Source: an uncultured Bacteroidales bacterium
GTDB taxonomy: Bacteria > Bacteroidota > Bacteroidia > Bacteroidales > Bacteroidaceae
Assembly (NCBI GenBank): GCA_902800305.1
Contig: CADCDP010000016.1
Span: 22,914-86,913 of the forward strand
Direction of reading: 5' to 3'
Length of the DNA stretch: 64,000 nucleotides
A program made the position numbers and the translations under genes. Position 1 is the first letter of the stretch. The number at the start of each line of letters is the position of its first letter. Below are positions 59,958 to 64,000 of the stretch, one piece after another. The notes below the pieces were generated by a model that was not told the origin of the DNA, searched no databases, and saw only the letters and a program-made list of their open reading frames with translations.

Positions 59958-61664
59958 ATGAAGCACCCCCCCCTCCCTCTCATTCCATGCCCTGCGGTTT
60001 CCCCGCAGGGTCTCCTCCTTTTCCTCCTCCTCTTGCTCCTCGCACAGCCCCTCTCCGCCCAGAGGCTCATCCGCCGCAACAGCCGCCACTACATTGAAGC
60101 ACAAACCCTTCCCCCCCAAGTTGCCCCCCTGCTCAGCGACACGTGGGATCAGTATGCCCCCAACAACCTCCTGTGCCCCACCGACAGCACAGGCGAGCGA
60201 TGCGTCGTGGGGTGCGTCGCCACCGCCATGACTCAAGTCATGCACTACTGGCAATGGCCTCTCCACGGCACGGGTTCCCACGAATACACCGACAGCACGG
60301 GATGCCAACAAACTCTCTCGGCCAACTTCGCCGAACACACCTACGACTGGCCTAACATACTCGACCAATACACCGAAGGTCAATACACCCCCACCCAAGC
60401 ACAAGCCGTCGCCCTGCTCAGCAGCGACTGCGGCATTGCCGTCAACATGCGCTACGGAGCGGAAAGCAGCGGCGCAAGTTCCATCTACCAACCCATGGCA
60501 TTGGTCAACCACTTCGGCTACGACTGCCACACCCAGATGCACTTCCGCGACTTCTACTCGCTCGCCGAAATCACCCTCATGCTCAAACGCGAACTCTCTC
60601 AAGGCCGTCCCGTCCTTGTGTCGGGTTACAACAAAAACGGCGGACACGCCTTCGTCATCGATGGCTACGACGAGCGCGACTGGTTCCACATCCACCTCGG
60701 CAACCCCAACGGCGAAGGCGACGGATGGACATACCTGCCCGACATGGTGCCCGACCAACCCGCATGGTACGACCCCGACAGCCCCGAAAATGGCATGAAC
60801 CTCCTGCAAATGTTCACCACAGGCATCCTCCCCGCCAACCATCCCCAAGCCGTCGGCATCGAGCAACACAACTTCGCCTTCCAATACATCCGTGCCGTCA
60901 CCGACAGCCTTCACACACGCCCCGTCTATCCGCGCAACCAAGTGGGCATCACCACCCACGACCTCTCCAACGTCGGTTGGAACCTGCTCAACGACTCCGT
61001 CGCCATCATGCTCAAAAAAAATGGAGAGAACATCTGTCCTCTCCACCTTTACGACCATGACTTCCAACTCGAAGAAACCGACGACACGACCTACACCGAC
61101 ACCCTCCTCATCACCATCCCTCCACACATTCCCAATGGAGCCTATACCCTCGTGCCCATGTATCGCGACAACTCCCTCGACGGAGGGAAAGAATGGCGTG
61201 AAGCACTCACCAGCACAGGCACGCCCAACTATCTTCTTGCCCATGTCGAGGGCGACCAAGTGACCCTGAGCAGCGACACCGCCTCCACCGCCTATCTCAC
61301 CCTCGAAGACATCGACTTCCCCGACCTCATCGTCAACGGCAACACCCCCGACCTCAGCATCACCCTCCAGAACCACAACACCGAAATGGCAGGACGCATC
61401 TACCTCCTCCTCGAAAGCCTCGACATCGAAGGTCTTGCCTTCTACCTCCAACGCCAAGGCATCACCCTCGCAAAAGACGAAACCACCACACGCCGCTTCC
61501 ACAAGACCAAAGTCTATGCCCCCGCCCTCGGCCAATATCGCCTCCACATCTTCTACGAAGCCAACCTCTTCGCCGACGAACTCATCGAACTCCCCCTCCC
61601 CGAAGAGTACATCGTCACCATCCTCTCAGCAGGCAACATCCAAATCGCACATCATCAGCCATAA
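59958..61664 (+). CDS. C10-family cysteine peptidase (streptopain-like) without prodomain
   Basis: A 568-residue exported peptidase. After a long signal peptide (about 1-34, ending PLSA) the catalytic domain begins almost at once: SDTWDQYAPNN, nucleophile Cys86 in RCVVGCVATAMTQVMHYWQW, and the His in NGGHAFVIDGYD. Streptopain and many Bacteroidota C10 enzymes carry a prodomain of about 100 residues before this point; only about 25 residues are present here. After about residue 290 come beta-sandwich domains (VGIEQHNFAFQYIRAV, NVGWNLLNDSVAIMLKKNG). The signal peptide region contains a covarying hairpin. The plus strand is very C-rich here. A serpin gene is the next gene, in the opposite orientation. 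Confidence 0.86.
   Translation: MKHPPLPLIPCPAVSPQGLLLFLLLLLLAQPLSAQRLIRRNSRHYIEAQTLPPQVAPLLSDTWDQYAPNNLLCPTDSTGERCVVGCVATAMTQVMHYWQWPLHGTGSHEYTDSTGCQQTLSANFAEHTYDWPNILDQYTEGQYTPTQAQAVALLSSDCGIAVNMRYGAESSGASSIYQPMALVNHFGYDCHTQMHFRDFYSLAEITLMLKRELSQGRPVLVSGYNKNGGHAFVIDGYDERDWFHIHLGNPNGEGDGWTYLPDMVPDQPAWYDPDSPENGMNLLQMFTTGILPANHPQAVGIEQHNFAFQYIRAVTDSLHTRPVYPRNQVGITTHDLSNVGWNLLNDSVAIMLKKNGENICPLHLYDHDFQLEETDDTTYTDTLLITIPPHIPNGAYTLVPMYRDNSLDGGKEWREALTSTGTPNYLLAHVEGDQVTLSSDTASTAYLTLEDIDFPDLIVNGNTPDLSITLQNHNTEMAGRIYLLLESLDIEGLAFYLQRQGITLAKDETTTRRFHKTKVYAPALGQYRLHIFYEANLFADELIELPLPEEYIVTILSAGNIQIAHHQP
59990..60010 (+). repeat. covarying hairpin element, copy 4, in the signal-peptide region
   Basis: The stem CCCTGCGG pairs with CCGCAGGG around TTTCC (the loop differs by one base from the other copies). 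It is preceded by TTCCATG, similar to TTCGTG before copies 1 and 3. In the C10 peptidase gene it encodes PCGFP-like or, in the used frame, CPAVSPQG inside the signal peptide before the Leu-rich core. Confidence 0.5.
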
Positions 61665-62157
61665 GTCCCCCCCCAAAAAACACAAACTGCTTACAAATCC
61701 CAACTCAAGTTTCGAAAGTTGTAAAGTGGCCAGCGTTTTTTATGTCAAAGAATTTGAAGATTTTAAAGAGCTATGCAGGGTACAAAAGAATTCGCCTTCG
61801 GCGCAGAGAATTATAAGAAGCTGGCGTGGTGTTTGAACAACAAGCCGCATGGCTTTTCTTCAAATTCTCTGCCGCCCAGCGGACTTCTTTTCCCCAGCCA
61901 CATGACCTTCTTCTAATTCTTTCAATTCTTTGACTTTTTGTCCTTAGAATCAATCTCGCTTTGCAGGGTGGGCTGCGCGAGCTAAAAGCCTTGGAACATG
62001 GATTGAGAGGATAGAAGACCGTGTGAAAGAGATTGTAACTTCCATTTCATTGATGCCGTTGCGAATGATATTCGCTATCAGATAGATAAGGTTAATAAGA
62101 TAAGCATTAAGCACCCAGAGAGGAGGAGTGGGTGAAAGGCTATTTCACCAACACTTT
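61665..62157. other. gene-free spacer with a long imperfect inverted repeat
   Basis: No credible gene in these 493 bases. From 61744 to about 61935 the sequence folds back on itself: GTCAAAGAATT (61744-) pairs with AATTCTTTGAC near 61925, and GCAGAGAATT (about 61803) pairs with AATTCTCTGC (about 61861), with AGAAG/CTTCT pairs between. A smaller hairpin CACCCA/TGGGTG lies near 62112-62132. It may be a structured RNA or the remnant of a mobile element downstream of the C10 gene. Confidence 0.5.
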
Positions 62158-62260
62158 CCCTATAGGCAACGTCGTTGCCTCGCATGACTCTTCGTCGTTG
62201 CCCCTCGTGACTCTACGTCGTTGCCCCTTGAGACTCTACGACGAAGACTCATCGGAAGTT
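62158..62260 (+). repeat. dispersed 103-bp intergenic repeat, copy 3
   Basis: Runs from CCCTATAGGCAACGTCGTT to CATCGGAAGTT and ends one base before the serpin stop codon. It is nearest to copy 2 (24358-24460), sharing also the upstream CCAACACTTTCCC. Position after the serpin gene differs from copies 1 and 2, which lie upstream of genes, so a fixed promoter role is unlikely. Confidence 0.75.
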
Positions 62261-63631
62261 CTATAATGTTTCCACATACCCCATAAAGAGGATGGCCCCA
62301 CTTCTGCCATCACGGATAGCGAAGAAGAAAGGATGGTCAACTTGAAAGACGATGGGAGTGGAAACTGTAGTAGGTTCATCACCTACAGCTGTTCCAAAGG
62401 ACGAATAAGTGACAGCGGCAGCCTCTGTGCCGTTTTCGTTGACGTTGATTCTGCTCAACTGGGCACAATCGGATAGGGTAAACTGCACGGGAGACATTTT
62501 AGTGAGGTTAGGCATATCAGAGAAAAGTTCCTTGATACCCAATCTTTGCAATGCTTTTTGGAGACTTTTATTTGTATCTATACTGAACAATGGCATTGAT
62601 AAGTCTACCCATTTACCGCACATAGTATTCACGATAGCTTGCCATCCTTCTGCATTCAGCACATGGAGGCATTCTTTCATGTCCACACCCTCATGGGGCA
62701 AACAAATAAGCATACTGAAATCGCCGTTGTAGGGAATATCCACCATATCCATATCCACCAGCGACGCATGCCGCATCCACACCACATTCTTCATGTGCAT
62801 CATGGCCACATCAACCTCTATCCCGTCTGTATTGGTAAAACTCTCCGTTCGAGTCAATTCCTTTTCAAAAGGACTCACCCATTCTGCTTTAAAGTAAACG
62901 GCATTGGCCAGCAGGAACTGATAAGGCAATGCGCCTTGGCTCACCAACTGCGGAATCATCCCTTTTGTCTTATCCGAGCTCCACTGATTGATGACGGAGC
63001 CAGCCATGAGGTCATGGAAATCAATTGGCAGCACATCGGCATCATAATAGCCCTGCACAGTTGAGAGAAAACTTCTGTAGATGGGTAGTTCATCCTGTAG
63101 CCACAACGCATTTGCGATATCCAGTTCGGATTCACCGATGTCACGCTTGATGTTGTTCACAATCCTGCTGTTGCAAATGTTGAGGGCTTCAACCGTATAA
63201 CCCTCGTACCCCAAGGCAGCAAGAATATCTTTTTTTGTCGTTTCATCTGTTCCATTGCATAATATGGCCAACACCTGCTGTACGCTGAAGGGCGAAACAA
63301 ACACATTTTCACCCTGCAAGGCTAATTGCCCCATCGTTCTAAATAGGTTTATAGAAAAAGCGTTGACAGCATTCACGATGGTGGCATCCTCGTCCGATAA
63401 TGAACCAACTGTCTGGGATCCATCAATCGCTATCACTTCATCTTCAATAATACGTAGGGTGACACCCACATACTTCTCCCTCACAGAGTCAGTCGTCTCT
63501 GGCTCTTGCTTCGTTACCTCTCCTTGCTCGGGAACAGGTTGTTCTTCTACATGGTTCTCATCGTTCGAACATGCTGGCAGCAGAAACAACGCAACTATGC
63601 CCACACTCATTAAGAAGAATAGCTTTTTCAT
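62261..63631 (-). CDS. serpin-family protease inhibitor lipoprotein
   Basis: A 456-residue serpin. The lipobox ends at Cys21 (FLLPAC), followed by an acidic linker. The serpin fold is clear: NAFSINLFRTMG, ENVFVSPFSVQQVLAIL, ANALWLQDELPIYRSFL, FLLANAVYFKAEWVSPF, and the C-terminal HPFFFAIRDGRSGAILFMGY. The reactive-loop hinge NENGTEAAAVTY has Thr14 and small residues at P12-P10, as in inhibitory serpins. Counting from the hinge, the scissile bond may be near GTA-VGD, though loop length makes this approximate. It probably inhibits exogenous or own proteases at the cell surface; the C10 peptidase gene is 600 bases away. An alternative ATG lies five codons upstream. Confidence 0.9.
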   Translation of the reverse strand: MKKLFFLMSVGIVALFLLPACSNDENHVEEQPVPEQGEVTKQEPETTDSVREKYVGVTLRIIEDEVIAIDGSQTVGSLSDEDATIVNAVNAFSINLFRTMGQLALQGENVFVSPFSVQQVLAILCNGTDETTKKDILAALGYEGYTVEALNICNSRIVNNIKRDIGESELDIANALWLQDELPIYRSFLSTVQGYYDADVLPIDFHDLMAGSVINQWSSDKTKGMIPQLVSQGALPYQFLLANAVYFKAEWVSPFEKELTRTESFTNTDGIEVDVAMMHMKNVVWMRHASLVDMDMVDIPYNGDFSMLICLPHEGVDMKECLHVLNAEGWQAIVNTMCGKWVDLSMPLFSIDTNKSLQKALQRLGIKELFSDMPNLTKMSPVQFTLSDCAQLSRINVNENGTEAAAVTYSSFGTAVGDEPTTVSTPIVFQVDHPFFFAIRDGRSGAILFMGYVETL

Positions 63632-63661
63632 TTTCTTGTGTGTCAATTTTGATAATTTGAA

Positions 63662-63845
63662 GTTCTATTTTACTACAAAAATAATAACTACAGGTCATTA
63701 TCACAAAAATAATTCCTTCGCAACAGTATGAAAGAACTTGGGACGATTCTTTTTGTTTGTCCTTGACATGAAGGCTATCCACAATTGCCCCTGGGTGTTT
63801 TTTATTGCTAATGTATATTTTGTAACTATACTTCTCTCTGTCGTA
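63662..63845. other. AT-rich spacer upstream of the serpin gene
   Basis: About 180 bases between the serpin start and the end of the next minus-strand gene. It contains no coding sequence I can support and no clear TAnnTTTG box on the minus strand close to the serpin start. A promoter for the serpin gene is expected here but not identified. Confidence 0.4.
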
Positions 63846-64000
63846 CTCACTTCACCCAATATTTCTTTCCATTCCGAATGTATATGCCTTTGGTGGGAGG
63901 CGACATGAGAGGACGGCCTGTGAGGTCAAAATATTTCCCATCGGGCGATTTACCATTGATATCTTCGGCATCGGAAGCTTCAACACCCTTGATGCCCACA
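63846..64000 (-). CDS. 3' end of a secreted protein with the DLTGRP-type tail, cut by the window edge
   Basis: A minus-strand frame enters from beyond the window and ends in TGA at 63846-63848. The 51 visible codons end in [19 protein letters not shown] followed by RNGKKYWVK. The same tail ends the CE1-CE6 esterase ([23 protein letters not shown]), and both encoding DNA stretches are similar. Such tails are common at the C-termini of exported Bacteroidota proteins and resemble sorting signals of the type IX secretion system. Nothing else of the protein is visible, so its enzymatic role is unknown. Confidence 0.75.

Noticed and set aside
59517..61547. A 676-codon open frame on the minus strand opposite the MurF-Alr and C10 genes
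   Set aside because: Its product is Gly/Val/Glu/Asp-rich without motifs, and it is explained by the C-rich, G-poor plus strand of two well-recognised genes.

Overview
The window looks like chromosomal DNA of a Bacteroidota species close to Prevotella. Promoters carry the Bacteroidota -7 box (TAnnTTTG, seen as TACCTTTGCA or TAACTTTGCAGC). The gene content also fits: a fimbrillin operon, a MurF-alanine racemase fusion, a GSCFA protein, a CE1-CE6 esterase beside a GH3 xylosidase, BspA-type repeats with a dockerin-like tail, and a C10 peptidase. No rRNA, tRNA or CRISPR array was recognised.

Layout. 0.4-9.7 kb: a TonB-linked outer-membrane barrel, a truncated BspA-like surface protein, then a minus-strand plant-fibre pair (CE1-CE6 esterase and GH3 beta-xylosidase). 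10.4-13.6 kb: a tightly overlapped operon of an M28 lipoprotein, SufE and an MsbA-like exporter. 13.7-19.4 kb: minus-strand dprA, thioesterase, extended YitT protein and leuS. 19.6-24.2 kb: an AT-rich accessory patch of shortened BRO-N, RhuM and DinD relatives, a 663-residue WG-repeat-like protein and a T5orf172 protein. 24.6-36.6 kb: an FKBP, a fused amidohydrolase/dipeptidase, then minus-strand deaD, pfkB-type kinase, M16 peptidase, split chromate transporter and purL. 37.2-46.4 kb: a fimbrial operon (OmpA/DUF3575 protein, FimB/Mfa2-like anchor, two large fimbrillins) interrupted by an MNT-HEPN toxin-antitoxin pair. 46.5-48.0 kb: two successive pairs of tiny membrane proteins and an FHA protein, all started by near-identical promoters placed almost on the ATG. 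48.0-56.3 kb: pectinesterase, comM, a thioredoxin-fold lipoprotein without cysteines, a TPR/OmpA-like lipoprotein, a LolC/E permease, rbfA, an O-methyltransferase and aroQ. 56.6-64 kb: GSCFA protein, MurF-Alr fusion, C10 peptidase, serpin, and the end of a further secreted protein.

The most unusual content is in repeats rather than genes. (1) Four short hairpins share a GCGGTTTTCCCGC-type core, but their outer stem bases differ and covary; two are inside coding sequence. (2) A 103-105 bp repeat occurs three times between genes. (3) 70-100 bp promoter cassettes, 95-97% identical by eye, recur upstream of unrelated genes. (4) Period-7, -8 and -9 repeats fill gene boundaries, one as an in-frame insertion in the M16 peptidase. 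(5) A 116 bp palindromic element is inserted in frame in the dipeptidase. Together these suggest a genome in which small palindromic and tandem elements have been copied into both spacers and tolerant protein loops.

All identities are from reading sequence and recalled family features; no database search was possible.
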